A DNA stretch of 64,000 nt. Origin: Meiothermus sp. GTDB taxonomy: Bacteria > Deinococcota > Deinococci > Deinococcales > Thermaceae. Location: positions 1-64,000 of the forward strand of contig BPIL01000002.1 of the NCBI GenBank assembly GCA_026004095.1, given 5' to 3'. This document shows, in pieces, positions 10,075 to 19,491 of the stretch. Numbering within the stretch: the stretch's first letter is position 1; every line of letters begins with the position of its first letter. The notes beneath the pieces are model-generated. The model was not told where the DNA came from, did no database searches, and saw only the letters and a program-made list of their open reading frames with translations. The position numbers and the translations under genes are program-made.

Positions 10075-10941
10075 CCCAATCCCTCCCCACAGGTGCACCG
10101 CCAGGGCTGTGCACAATGCGGTGACGACGACAAAGCGAAAGACCACCTTGCTCTCAGGCCAGCCGGACAGTTCGAAGTGGTGGTGCAGCGGACTCATGCG
10201 GAAGAAGCGTTTTCCAGTACGGCGGAAATAGCTTACCTGGATGACCACCGAGAGCACCTCCAGTACCGGAATCAGCGCGGCCAGCGGCAGCCACCACAGC
10301 TTGCCCTCCAGGATGAAAAGCCCTGCGGTCAGCGCGCCCAGGGCCATGCTGCCGGTATCGCCCATAAACACCGTGGCCTTGGGGGCGTTGTGCCACAAAA
10401 AGCCCAGCAGCGCCCCCACCATGGCCTGGGCGATGGGCAGGCCCACGAAGGGCAGCAGTATGACCGTGGTGACGCTGGCTAGCAGCCCGTCCACCCCGTC
10501 GGTAAAGTTGAAGGCGTTGCAGGCGGCTATCACCACCAGCGTAAAGATCAGAACATCCAGCACGGGGTAGGGGGTGTACTGCACCTGGCGCGCGGCCCAT
10601 ACGGCGAAGATCAGGCTCATCAGCGCCTGCACCACCAGCTTCTCCCGGGCCCTCAGGGGGCGGCGCAGTGAACCCGCCAGGTCGTCGGCCAGGCCCAGCA
10701 GGGCCATGCCCAGCACCAGCAGCCAGAGCCCCGCCCACTTATCGCCGCCCGAGAGGCCGTACACAACCCCAGCCGCCAGCAGAAACGCCACCCCGCCCAT
10801 GCTGGGGGTGCCCATCTTAGCCAGGTGGCTTTGCGGCCCATCGGCCCGCACCTGCTTGCCAAGCCGCAGCGACTGCATGAGGGTAATCCAAAGCCCCACC
10901 AGGAACCAGCTCAGGAGCAGTGCCGCTGCGAGGGTGTTCAT
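10071..10941 (-). CDS. mraY: Phospho-MurNAc-pentapeptide transferase MraY, stop apparently lost by one base
   Basis: MraY moves phospho-MurNAc-pentapeptide to undecaprenyl phosphate, making lipid I. About ten membrane segments are visible, with the catalytic motifs LGLADDLAG, NAFNFTDGVDGLL and the histidine cluster SPLHHHFE. As written the frame runs through LWGGIG straight into MurD. Removing one G near 10076 creates a TGA that overlaps the murD ATG (ATGA), the junction type seen elsewhere in this operon, and gives 289 residues. A real MraY-MurD fusion is possible but less likely. Confidence 0.9.
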
Positions 10942-11735
10942 GGTACCTCCTGACCGAGAAGGGGCCGGACGCCAAGAGAGGCCGTAAGCGCTTGGGGTTC
11001 CGACCGGTTGGCGGTATCCAGGTTAAGCTGCAGGGTGCGCAGGCGGCCCGCCTCGAGCGTGTAGAGGTAGGTGCCGTCGGTCTCGAGGCCCTTGTACACC
11101 CCGGCCCGGAAGCCCAGTTGAAGCCCCTCCGGGCTTAGCCGGTAAATTCCCTCGGAGGTAAGCACGTAGAGGTCGTCTTGCACCACGGCGGCCTGCACGC
11201 CAGCGGGCAAAGGAACCCGCAGGTTATCGGGCAGGCGGAGGGCTTCACGCCCAAAGGCGTACACGTAGCGCTCGCTGGCGGCCAGAAAGCTAAACCGGCC
11301 TTCGGCCAGCAGGCGGCGCCCCAGGTAGAGGCCCTGCTGGTCGATCCAGTAGACGCCCTCTTTGGTGTAGAGCGCGTCTTTGGCCTTGTAGGGAAGGGTG
11401 CCCAGCCCCGGCACAAAGAGGCGGTCTTCCAGGCCTACCAGCGGGAGCGGTTTGGCCCGCACGAAAGCGGGAACCCCCGGCAACGGCTGGCTCTCCTGGA
11501 TGAGGCCATCTTGATAGATCAAAAGCTGGAAGGGGTAGGCGGCCAGGAGGGTGGAGCCGCTGCGCGCCACCCAGGGGGTGGGACTGGGCAGGGCCAGTTG
11601 CAGCGCCCCGGCCCGCACCACCCGGCCTTCCACCACCCCCCCTTCAATCAGGATGGGTGTGCTGGTGGGTGGGGTAACTGGCTGGGGTGCGCAGGCTACC
11701 AGCCAGAGGCCACAGGCTGCCAGTCCGGCCCTCAT
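10938..11735 (-). CDS. Predicted lipoprotein within the dcw operon
   Basis: This 265-residue protein is not a known dcw family. The N-terminus is a lipoprotein signal (MRAGLAACGLWLVAC, lipobox LVAC). The mature part is a series of short beta-rich repeats with hydrophobic/aromatic strands and turns (for example YVYAFGREALRLPDN, DLYVLTSEGIYRLSPEG, GTYLYTLEAGRLRTL), which suggests a small beta-propeller; that fold is inferred. It overlaps both murF and mraY by four bases, so it is translationally coupled to lipid II enzymes and may act at the envelope during division. Confidence 0.75.
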   Translation of the reverse strand: MRAGLAACGLWLVACAPQPVTPPTSTPILIEGGVVEGRVVRAGALQLALPSPTPWVARSGSTLLAAYPFQLLIYQDGLIQESQPLPGVPAFVRAKPLPLVGLEDRLFVPGLGTLPYKAKDALYTKEGVYWIDQQGLYLGRRLLAEGRFSFLAASERYVYAFGREALRLPDNLRVPLPAGVQAAVVQDDLYVLTSEGIYRLSPEGLQLGFRAGVYKGLETDGTYLYTLEAGRLRTLQLNLDTANRSEPQALTASLGVRPLLGQEVP

Positions 11736-13051
11736 GCCCCCTCCTTTCGATGACTGCCGCTGCTGGATGCTCCTCTGGGCCAGAGCTCCAGAAGGCGCTC
11801 GAGGCCCACGCTGCGCGAGGCTTTGAGGTAGACCAGGTCGCCGGGTTGAACTTTGCCAAAAAGCAACTGCACCGCCTCCTCGATGGTTTCTACGGCGGTT
11901 CCACCGGCTTCGGCGGCCTGCTGTTTTGCAAACGGGCCGACGAAAACCAGGTTTGGGCTGACGGCAGCAGCCAGCCGGGCGGCCTCGAGGTGGTGCTTTA
12001 AGGCTTCCTGGCCCAGCTCGGCCATGCGCCCCAGCACCAGCCACTTGCGGCCAGGCTGCGCCTGTAAAAACGCCATTCCGGCCTTAAACGACAGGGGGTT
12101 GGCGTTGTAGGCATCGTGGATAAAGTCGATACCACCCAGCCGCAGGCGCTGCATCCGGCCGGGGGGCAGCCGGAGGGCGGCCAGCCGCTCGATGGTCTGG
12201 GCGAGGGGCTTGTCCAGCATCCGGGCGACGGCCAGCGCAGCCAGCGCCCCCATCACCGGCCCCACACCGGGGTAGGGGAGGTGGACAACCTTTCCCTCGA
12301 AGCGGAAGCGGGTGGCCTCGAGGCCCATCTCGACCCCTTCGGCGCGGAAGTCGCCGGCTTCGATGCCATAGGTGACCAGGTTGGGTAAGTCCAGCAGCTC
12401 AGCGGCCTGCACGCTGGCCAGCCGCAGGGGGCTGACCTGCAACAGCCAGCTTTCCTCCCGAACGACGTTCTCGAGGTTCCCCAGCCCTTCCAGATGCTCC
12501 ACGCCCAGGCCGGTGAGCACCCCGATATCGGGTCGGGCCAGGTAGGTCAGTTCGGCCATTTCCAGCAGCCGGTCGATGCCCAGCTCCACCACACAGCCTT
12601 CGGCCGGCTCCAGATGGAAAAAGAAGCGCGTGAGGCCGGGGGCGTTGTTAAGATTGCCTTCCGGGGCCGGCCAGGCCAGGCCCTGGGCCAGGCATTCCTT
12701 GGTGGTGGTCTTGCCCGAGCTGCCGCCTACCGCCAGCACGCTTCCCCTGAACTGATCCCGCAAGGCCCGCCCAACCGCCAGCAAGGCCCGCTCAGGCCTG
12801 GTCACCTGCACCGCACCGGGGTGGTTCAGGTCGCTGACCACGAAAGCGGCGCCGGCTTGCACAGCCTGCTGACCGAACTCGCGCCCATGCGTTCGGGCGC
12901 CCGGCAGGGCGAAAAAGGCCACCCCCGGGCCAACCTGACGGGAGTCCCAGTGCAGGTCATGGGCCACCGAGGCACCGGGGTGCACCTGGCCGCCGGTCAG
13001 GCGGGCTACCCATTCAGGGTGGAGTTCCTTGGGGGGCTTGCTCGGTACCAT
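11732..13051 (-). CDS. murF: UDP-N-acetylmuramoyl-tripeptide-D-Ala-D-Ala ligase MurF
   Basis: MurF, 439 residues, adds D-Ala-D-Ala to finish the cytoplasmic pentapeptide precursor. The ATP loop VGGSSGKTTTKE, the ENVVREESW-type central region and the C-terminal DAYNANPLSFKA block are clear. The frame is unbroken. It is 42 bp downstream of ftsI and its stop overlaps the lipoprotein start. murE, usually next to murF, is not in this cluster. Confidence 0.95.
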   Translation of the reverse strand: MVPSKPPKELHPEWVARLTGGQVHPGASVAHDLHWDSRQVGPGVAFFALPGARTHGREFGQQAVQAGAAFVVSDLNHPGAVQVTRPERALLAVGRALRDQFRGSVLAVGGSSGKTTTKECLAQGLAWPAPEGNLNNAPGLTRFFFHLEPAEGCVVELGIDRLLEMAELTYLARPDIGVLTGLGVEHLEGLGNLENVVREESWLLQVSPLRLASVQAAELLDLPNLVTYGIEAGDFRAEGVEMGLEATRFRFEGKVVHLPYPGVGPVMGALAALAVARMLDKPLAQTIERLAALRLPPGRMQRLRLGGIDFIHDAYNANPLSFKAGMAFLQAQPGRKWLVLGRMAELGQEALKHHLEAARLAAAVSPNLVFVGPFAKQQAAEAGGTAVETIEEAVQLLFGKVQPGDLVYLKASRSVGLERLLELWPRGASSSGSHRKEGA

Positions 13052-13093
13052 AGGCTCATATGAGTGTTTTGCTCAACATACACAAGATGCACA

Positions 13094-14505
13094 TCAATGA
13101 ACCAGTTTACTGGTATTGGGTGAGGCTTCCAACTGCGGCTGGGGTGGAACGCCCCAGAGCGCGAAGAGCCGGGCCGCAATCTCGCGGTAGATGGGGGCGG
13201 CCACCTGGGCTCCGTGGATGCGGCTGCCCTTGGGATGGTACAGCGCGACCACCACGGTCACGCGTGGGGTATCGGAGGGGATGAAGCCGGCGAACAGGGC
13301 GGTGTACACACTGTTGCTGTAGCGGCCATTCACCACCACCTGGGCGGTACCGGTTTTGCCGCCCAGGGTATAGCCGCGGAGCTTGGCGTTCTCGGTTATG
13401 CCCTGGGTGAGGGCCTGGCGGATCGCACGGGCCACCTGCGGGCGGAAGACCGCCTTGCTTTGCGAGGTGTTGCCCTCGAACAGGATGGGCTGGCGGTAGA
13501 CACCATCGGCGGCCAGGGCGTTGTAGGCAGCGGTTAGGTGCAGGGGGGTAATCAGAAAACCCTGCCCAAAGGTGGCATTGGCGTACTCGGCAGGCCCCCA
13601 GCGCTGTATGGGGCGCACCTGGGGGGCGGCTACCTGCACCGCAATTGGCGGCTGGTAGGACAGCGGTGGAAGAAGCTGGTCATCCAGAAAGTGTAGCTGC
13701 TTGAAGAAATCGAATAGGGTCTTGGGTGGAATTCGCTCGGCCAGGGTGGTGATGCCCACATTCGAGGAGTACTTGAGCACCTCGCTCAGGGTGAGGGTCT
13801 CGGGGTGCCGTACCACGTCGTTGATCGTCCAGCCAGCCACGCGCCGGCTCATGGGGGCATAGACCTTGGTGTCCAGCCGGGCCACGTTTTCTTCCAGCAG
13901 CACGGCAGCGGTCAGGGCTTTGATGGTTGAGCCCGGCTCGAGCGCATACATAAAAGCGTGGTTGCGCCAGGCGATGTCCTTGCGAATATCGCCCCGGGGC
14001 GCCGTGGGGTCGAAGGCCGGGCCATTGGCCACTGCCAGAAGTCGGCCGGTCTGGCTTTCCATAACCACCGCCGTGCCCCAGTCGGCTTTGGCCGCCTCGA
14101 GGCCCTTCCACAAGGCCTGCTCGGCGATGGCCTGCACCTGGGGGTCGATGGTCAGGCGCAGGCTCTGGCCCTGGGCCAGCAGGGGTTCCAGATCGAGCTC
14201 GAGGCCCGAAAGCCCCTTGCCCCCGCTGCGCTCGCCAAAACCGACCAACTGGGTTGCTGAGAGTCCCAGTGGATACAGCCGGGTCTCCTGGGGCGTGCTC
14301 AGGGCTAGGGGGGTTCCATCGGCGGCCTCCAGACGGCCGCGAACCGCTGGTGCGGCTTGGGCAGTAGGGGGGCGTAGCAGCAGGCTTGGGGCGTTGTGCC
14401 ACAGGATATAAAAGCCATACCCCAGCCCCAGCATAAAAGCCACTATGGCCAATAGCACCACCCAGCCTCGGTTAAGGGTGGCCTGCTCGTGGGTGCCCAG
14501 TTGGT

Positions 14506-14509
<4 letters not shown>
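13094..14509 (-). CDS. ftsI: Septal peptidoglycan transpeptidase FtsI (PBP2b/3-like)
   Basis: FtsI cross-links septal peptidoglycan with FtsW. From a TTG at 14509 it is 471 residues: one N-terminal membrane anchor (about 16-36), a reduced N-terminal module, then a transpeptidase domain with STIK (active-site serine), SSN and KTGT motifs. The TTG has AGGAG upstream and overlaps the ftsL stop (TTGA), so I prefer it to the longer frame open to 14782. It is shorter than E. coli PBP3, mainly in the N-terminal domain. Confidence 0.93.
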
Positions 14510-15683
<1,174 letters not shown>

Positions 15684-16118
15684 TCATCCAATCAGGCCGC
15701 GCAGGGCTTCGGGGGTGGTGGGATTCTCTACAAACTTGGTGATGGCGGCCCACCAGCGCTGCTCGCTCCAAAGCTCTAAGCGGGTGGGTGCGCCCACCAC
15801 CACGGCTTCGTTGGTGTCCTCGAGGCCGGCAAACTTGCGCAAAGGTGGAGGAATGGTCACCCTCGAGGCGTTGTCCATCTGGGTTTTATGAGCCCCCGAG
15901 TATAAGAAGCGCACCAGCTCCTGGGCTTCCCGGTCGATGAGCGGAACGTTCTGTAGCTGGCGCTCGATATTGCTCCAGGCCAGCAGGGGGTACATGTAGA
16001 GACAGCCCTCGAGGCCCCGGGTGATCACCACCCCATCCTCGATAAACGAGCGGAAGGGCTGTGGAATCACCACCCTACCCTTGTCATCGAGGCTATACTG
16101 GTATTCACCGAAGGGCAT
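15684..16118 (-). CDS. mraZ: Transcriptional regulator MraZ (host copy)
   Basis: MraZ, 144 residues, has two SpoVT-AbrB-like halves. The first has the family motif LDDKGRVVIPQPFR and the second DNASRVTIPPPLR, where the basic residues contact DNA. It forms a ring and represses its own operon in E. coli. It is the first gene of the dcw operon. The ATG at 16118 has AGGAGA eight bases upstream, and TGGGN repeats lie 88-145 bp upstream. A paralogue with an identical VITRGLEGCLY segment is encoded in the adjacent prophage (28638-29072). Confidence 0.95.
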   Translation of the reverse strand: MPFGEYQYSLDDKGRVVIPQPFRSFIEDGVVITRGLEGCLYMYPLLAWSNIERQLQNVPLIDREAQELVRFLYSGAHKTQMDNASRVTIPPPLRKFAGLEDTNEAVVVGAPTRLELWSEQRWWAAITKFVENPTTPEALRGLIG

Positions 16119-16205
16119 TCCGCGTTCTCCTGCGCTGTTTCGATTGTTGAGCCCGTCTCCCCACGAGCGTTTCCCACCGGAGGTGCTGTTCTAGACTGTA
16201 ATGTA

Positions 16206-16262
16206 CCACGCTATCCCCACTTTTTACCACTATCTCCCACCTACTTCCCACTTTTTCCCACC
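16206..16262 (-). promoter_or_regulatory. MraZ box array upstream of the dcw operon
   Basis: Read on the minus strand, this stretch holds six TGGNN units in tandem: TGGGA, TGGGA, TGGGA, TGGTA, TGGGG and TGGTA, with start-to-start distances of 10, 11, 10, 10 and 11 bases. E. coli MraZ binds direct TGGGN repeats spaced by 5 bases in front of mraZ, so this is the expected operator. Two more units (TGGGA, TGGGG) lie closer to the gene, around 16166-16185. The promoter itself is not clear by eye. Confidence 0.8.
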
Positions 16263-16373
16263 TTCGGTGTCCAAAATGGGCGAGATTCCCACCCGGCACA
16301 CCCTGCCACGGCCATGGCTCACAGACGCTGTCCTGGACGATAAAAATGCTATTGCCCAGCCGTACATCGCTGC

Positions 16374-16546
16374 TGTTACGCGCCACGCTAAATGTCACCA
16401 GTGGAAGAACCGGAATGAAGCGGAATGAAGCGGAAAAATGCCGTATGGAACTGCAAAAAAGTGAGATCGAGGTGGAAGCGCCTGAAAACTGGGGCGCGCC
16501 ACGCTAAATGTCACTAACGCCCATTTTGCGCCACGCTAAATGTCAA
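16374..16546 (+). other. Left prophage end with three transposase-binding sites
   Basis: Three direct copies of GCGCCACGCTAAATGTCAC occur at 16380-16398, 16496-16514 and 16528-16546 (the last has A for the final C). Site 1 is 6 bp from the presumed terminal TG at 16374. The wide gap between sites 1 and 2 (116 bp start to start) and the close pair 2-3 (32 bp) resemble the uneven L1/L2/L3 layout of Mu. The third copy is preceded by GCCCATTTTG, which also accompanies copies at 35970 and 51152. Confidence 0.85.
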
Positions 16547-17190
16547 AACGAAACGCGCTATTTTTCACTATGTGGGTATTATGAAAACAATGAGTACAAT
16601 AAATTTAGCAAAAAACAGAAATGAGAGTCACTAATACAAAAATAAAAAATCAAACGAAGCAGCCCAACACACTAGAATAATGCGATAAACGTGGCAAAAA
16701 TAAATAAAATAGCATTGCGTGTACTAAGTATATAATGTAGTGCTAGCCACTCCGCCATTTTGTACTAAGTCAAGAAAATTTCTCATAAAGCCACTCCGCC
16801 AAAATAGACTAAGTCAAATAAAACCAAATGGCGGAGTGGAAAAAACAACGTCCAGCAGCCTAAAAAGTTATAACCTTATTACTTAAAACGCCACTCCGCC
16901 ATGACGGAGTGGGTGAAACATACAAAAATAAGCTAAAAAACCTGTGTGCAACAGATAAAAATCGTGAAACATAATTTTCCACTCCGCCAAAAGTGAGCAA
17001 TGCTACATTGGCGGAGTGGGTGAAACATCAAAAAGTTGCTGTTTTTGCGATAACAAAAGCACCCTGGCGTGAAACATATTGCGTAAAAGTAACCAAAGCC
17101 ACAGTGAAATAACTGCACTCATAAATAGGCCAAAACTATCATGAGATTCTAATACGATAAAGGGCAATTATGAGAGAAAAAGATTAAGAT
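16547..17190. repeat. AT-rich non-coding left-end region with nested repeats
   Basis: About 640 bp of visibly AT-rich DNA with no credible gene, in contrast to the GC-rich prophage. CCACTCCGCC occurs at 16747, 16791, 16891 and 16979. Its complement GGCGGAGTGG occurs at 16830 and 17010, with a shortened form at 16905, making three inverted-repeat pairs. GTGAAACAT occurs four times (16913, 16964, 17020, 17069), twice directly joined to GGAGTGG. ACTAAGT occurs at 16723, 16764 and 16808. A good -10 box (TATAAT, 16732-16737) points right. Protein-binding repeats or a structured RNA are possible; the function is unknown. Confidence 0.7.
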
Positions 17191-17191
17191 T

Positions 17192-17220
17192 TGACCCCCA
17201 CCCGGGTCAGGGTGGGGGTT
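17192..17220 (-). terminator. Terminator of the leftward structural operon
   Basis: On the minus strand, CCCCCACCC and GGGTGGGGG form a 9-bp stem with a 6-nt loop, followed by TCAAATCTT. It overlaps the stop of the frameshifted chaperone product and separates the left operon from the AT-rich region. The T-run is weak, so confidence is moderate. Confidence 0.6.
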
Positions 17221-17625
17221 TGAGGTAGCGCTTCTCGAGCCACAGCGCCCGGCGCACCTGGCTGCGCAGCTCGTCTATGTCCTGGCTGGCTGGCTGGTGC
17301 AACCAGTATTCGACCAGGGCGGCGTACTGCTCGAGGGGACTCGGGGCCTCATCTACGATCAGCCCCTGATCGGAAAACCCAGCTTCTCCATGACGGCCTC
17401 GACCACCTCGGTGGCATAGCCCGGCTTGTCGGAAAGCAGGGCCTCCCACTCGGCCCGCTGCGCGGGCTCGATGATGGCCAGGGTGAAAAACGCGGTGGCC
17501 TGGGTGGGGCTTTTGCGGGTGCGGGCCACCAGGGCGTCGATCTGGGCGGTGGTGGGTTTCTGGAAGGCAAACTTCCTGCCCTCCGGGGTCTCAAAAACGT
17601 GATAGGCGTTGGATTTGTCGGCCAT
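17207..17625 (-). CDS. Tail assembly chaperone, -1 frameshift product
   Basis: A -1 slip at GGGTTTT would join the first 84 codons of the short chaperone to a second frame of 55 residues (SDQGLIVDEAPSPLEQY ... WLEKRYLKPPP), a 139-residue protein. The second frame has no start codon or ribosome site of its own in the right place, and its content is protein-like. This mirrors gp41/gp42 in Mu and G/GT in lambda. It is inferred from the sequence; the efficiency is unknown. Confidence 0.7.
17359..17625 (-). CDS. Tail assembly chaperone, short form (Mu gp41-like)
   Basis: This 88-residue protein starts 5 bp after the tail-tube gene, the position of the Mu gp41 chaperone. It is largely alpha-helical and rich in Ala and Glu with no membrane segment. 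Such proteins coat the tape measure during tail assembly. The zero-frame product ends FPIRG. A frameshifted longer form is described separately. The identification rests on position, size and the frameshift, which is conserved in long-tailed phages. The tape measure itself is far away at 42359. Confidence 0.75.
   Translation of the reverse strand: MADKSNAYHVFETPEGRKFAFQKPTTAQIDALVARTRKSPTQATAFFTLAIIEPAQRAEWEALLSDKPGYATEVVEAVMEKLGFPIRG
17374..17380 (-). other. Slippery heptamer for -1 frameshift
   Basis: The minus strand reads GGGTTTT with zero-frame codons CTG GGT TTT, the canonical X-XXY-YYZ pattern (G-GGT-TTT). After a -1 slip the ribosome reads GGG TTT TCC GAT and continues for 55 codons. 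The zero-frame stop follows four codons after the site. No obvious stimulatory structure was worked out. Confidence 0.75.
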
Positions 17626-17630
17626 TTATC

Positions 17631-18071
17631 TCACTCCACCAGGGCGTCCTGGTCGTTGGACTTCAGGCTCAGGTACTGGAAGCTCAGGGTAACGGTCAGT
17701 TCGTCGCCGTCTTCTTCGATGTTGTCGAAGCTGCGCTCGGTAAAGATGCAGTCCTGCAGTACGTCGGTCTTGGGGTTCCCATCCCCCTTGTCGTAGCTGA
17801 CCACGATCTCGAAGGGGTCGATGTTGTACAGGCCCTTCTGCTGGATTTCGGAATCCTCCAGCATGCGGTCGTACTCCTCCCGCAGCAGCACGACCTGCCC
17901 GTCCTTGCCGCTGTAGCGCTTCAGGCGGTATCCGCGCGGGCGCAGCCCCTTGCCGTACACCTTTTCGGCCCCTCGCTCGTCGCCGTAACTGATGGACTTC
18001 ACATCCACCAGGGTGCGGCCCTTCAGGTTGAGGGTGATGTGTTCCCAGTCGTAGTATCTGCCGTTAATCAT
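17631..18071 (-). CDS. Tail tube protein (Mu gpM-like)
   Basis: This 146-residue protein directly follows the sheath gene, as gpM does in Mu. It has a beta-rich pattern typical of tube monomers (NLKGRTLVDVKSISYGDER, FEIVVSYDKGDG, LTVTLSFQYLSLK). Tube subunits form the inner channel of contractile tails. Family recognition is from position and size, with only modest motif support. It starts 10 bp after the sheath stop, with a ribosome site AGGAGG. Confidence 0.75.
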   Translation of the reverse strand: MINGRYYDWEHITLNLKGRTLVDVKSISYGDERGAEKVYGKGLRPRGYRLKRYSGKDGQVVLLREEYDRMLEDSEIQQKGLYNIDPFEIVVSYDKGDGNPKTDVLQDCIFTERSFDNIEEDGDELTVTLSFQYLSLKSNDQDALVE

Positions 18072-18081
18072 GGATCACCTC

Positions 18082-19491
18082 CTAGGCCGCCAGAAAGGGG
18101 TTCTCGAAGCCGATGTCCAGGGTGATCTCCCGCAGATAGCCCAGCGGGACGATGCGCACCTGCACCCGCAGGGACGAGCTGGCCAGGATGTCCTGGCCGG
18201 GGGGAATGATGACCCGGCCCCGCACGATCTCGCCCTTGCTCTGCATGATGCGCAAGGGGGTATTGGCGCGGGCCACCAGGGTAGCCAGGGAGGCATTGAG
18301 ATCGAGCGGATCCACCCCCTGCTGCACGAAATCGAGCAGGGCCTGGCGCACCTGGGTGGTGGCCTTGTTCATCACCCGCCGGTTGGGCACGATCTTGTAG
18401 TCGCTGGTGGGGGCGGCGGCCATTCGGTCGTCCACCACGAACCAGCCGTCCCGGCCAATCAACTTATAGATGGTGGTGAAGCCAGCATTGTCCAGGGCCA
18501 GGGCGTGGGCGTTGTTGAAGCTGGTGGCCTTGCCGTACTGGCCCGTGGTGAAGGGCGCGGGCACCACCAGGCCCGCCAGGGGGCCCTGCTGCACCCAGGA
18601 GGTTTTGATGTGCACGGGGTTGCGGCTGCTGCGGGCAGCGATCCGCGAGGCCAGACTCTGCACCTCGAGGCGACCGCTCAGGGTATCCACCACCTCGCCC
18701 CAGGCGGCTACGATCTGCACATGCTTGGAGGCGAAGCTGGCCTTTTCCACCAGCCGGGCGTTGACCCAGGCATCTGCATCGCTGCCCGGAGGAACGGTTT
18801 CGGCCACGAAGTAGATGTAACGGAATTGGTTTTCCGCCTCCAGGGCCAGCGCATCCAGGGCCGCCCACATGGCGGCGTCGCTGGGCTGGGCCAGCTGGAT
18901 GTACTCGTAGAGCAGGGCCGAGCCGAGCGCGGCCCGGATGGCGGTCTGGGCCGCCGATACGCTACACCTGGGCGCTGTCACCGCAAACTTGTAAACATCG
19001 CCCAGCACGTAGTTGCCCGCCGCGAAGTTGAGGGTCAGGCCGGTGCCGGGGATGACGTAGGTGGCCGCGGTGGCGATCTCCAGGCTGAGGCTGTCGCCCC
19101 CGTCCAGGCTGTACACGAACGCCGATGTGCCCAGTGCCCCGGCGCGGGTGATCCGCACCTGCAAATCGTAGGCATCCAGCGGGCTGCCCGTGACGGTGAC
19201 CGCAGGGCTGGCGGGGTTGCCCACGTCGGGGGTCACGGTGCCAGCCACATCCGCGCTGGCCCGCACCGCGTAGACCTGGCCCCCGCCATAGGCGAGCTGG
19301 TCGGCCACCGCCCGCGCCAGCGGGCCCGTGCCCAGGGTGGAGGGCACCGCGCCCAGGTCGGAAAGGCCAATCACCTGGTTGAGGGGCCCTGCGCTGGAAA
19401 CCCCCACCACCACCCGAGCCCCATCCCCGGACGGGGCCACTGCGCCCAGGCCGCCATCCTGAATAATCGGATAAACACCCGGCAGGCTCAT
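18082..19491 (-). CDS. Contractile tail sheath protein (Mu gpL-like)
   Basis: This 469-residue sheath subunit has the N-terminal pattern MSLPGVYPIIQDGGLG and a GxxxGxLARAVADQLAYGGGQVYAVR stretch, as in Mu gpL and other sheath proteins. The C-terminal domain (ILASSSLRVQVRIVPLGYLREITLDIGF) is the conserved sheath core that contacts the tube. It shows that this phage has a contractile, Mu-type tail. It overlaps the preceding small gene by four bases. Confidence 0.88.
   Translation of the reverse strand: MSLPGVYPIIQDGGLGAVAPSGDGARVVVGVSSAGPLNQVIGLSDLGAVPSTLGTGPLARAVADQLAYGGGQVYAVRASADVAGTVTPDVGNPASPAVTVTGSPLDAYDLQVRITRAGALGTSAFVYSLDGGDSLSLEIATAATYVIPGTGLTLNFAAGNYVLGDVYKFAVTAPRCSVSAAQTAIRAALGSALLYEYIQLAQPSDAAMWAALDALALEAENQFRYIYFVAETVPPGSDADAWVNARLVEKASFASKHVQIVAAWGEVVDTLSGRLEVQSLASRIAARSSRNPVHIKTSWVQQGPLAGLVVPAPFTTGQYGKATSFNNAHALALDNAGFTTIYKLIGRDGWFVVDDRMAAAPTSDYKIVPNRRVMNKATTQVRQALLDFVQQGVDPLDLNASLATLVARANTPLRIMQSKGEIVRGRVIIPPGQDILASSSLRVQVRIVPLGYLREITLDIGFENPFLAA

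Noticed and set aside
16105..16398. 97-residue leftward frame over the mraZ upstream region
   Set aside because: It spans the MraZ boxes and the prophage junction, lacks a ribosome site and has no protein-like features.
16747..17077. CRISPR array in the left-end repeats
   Set aside because: Repeats are only 9-10 bp, face both directions and have irregular spacing; no cas genes nearby.
16933..17118. 61-residue leftward frame in the AT-rich block
   Set aside because: Cys/Phe-rich, crosses the repeats, no ribosome site; unlikely to be coding.
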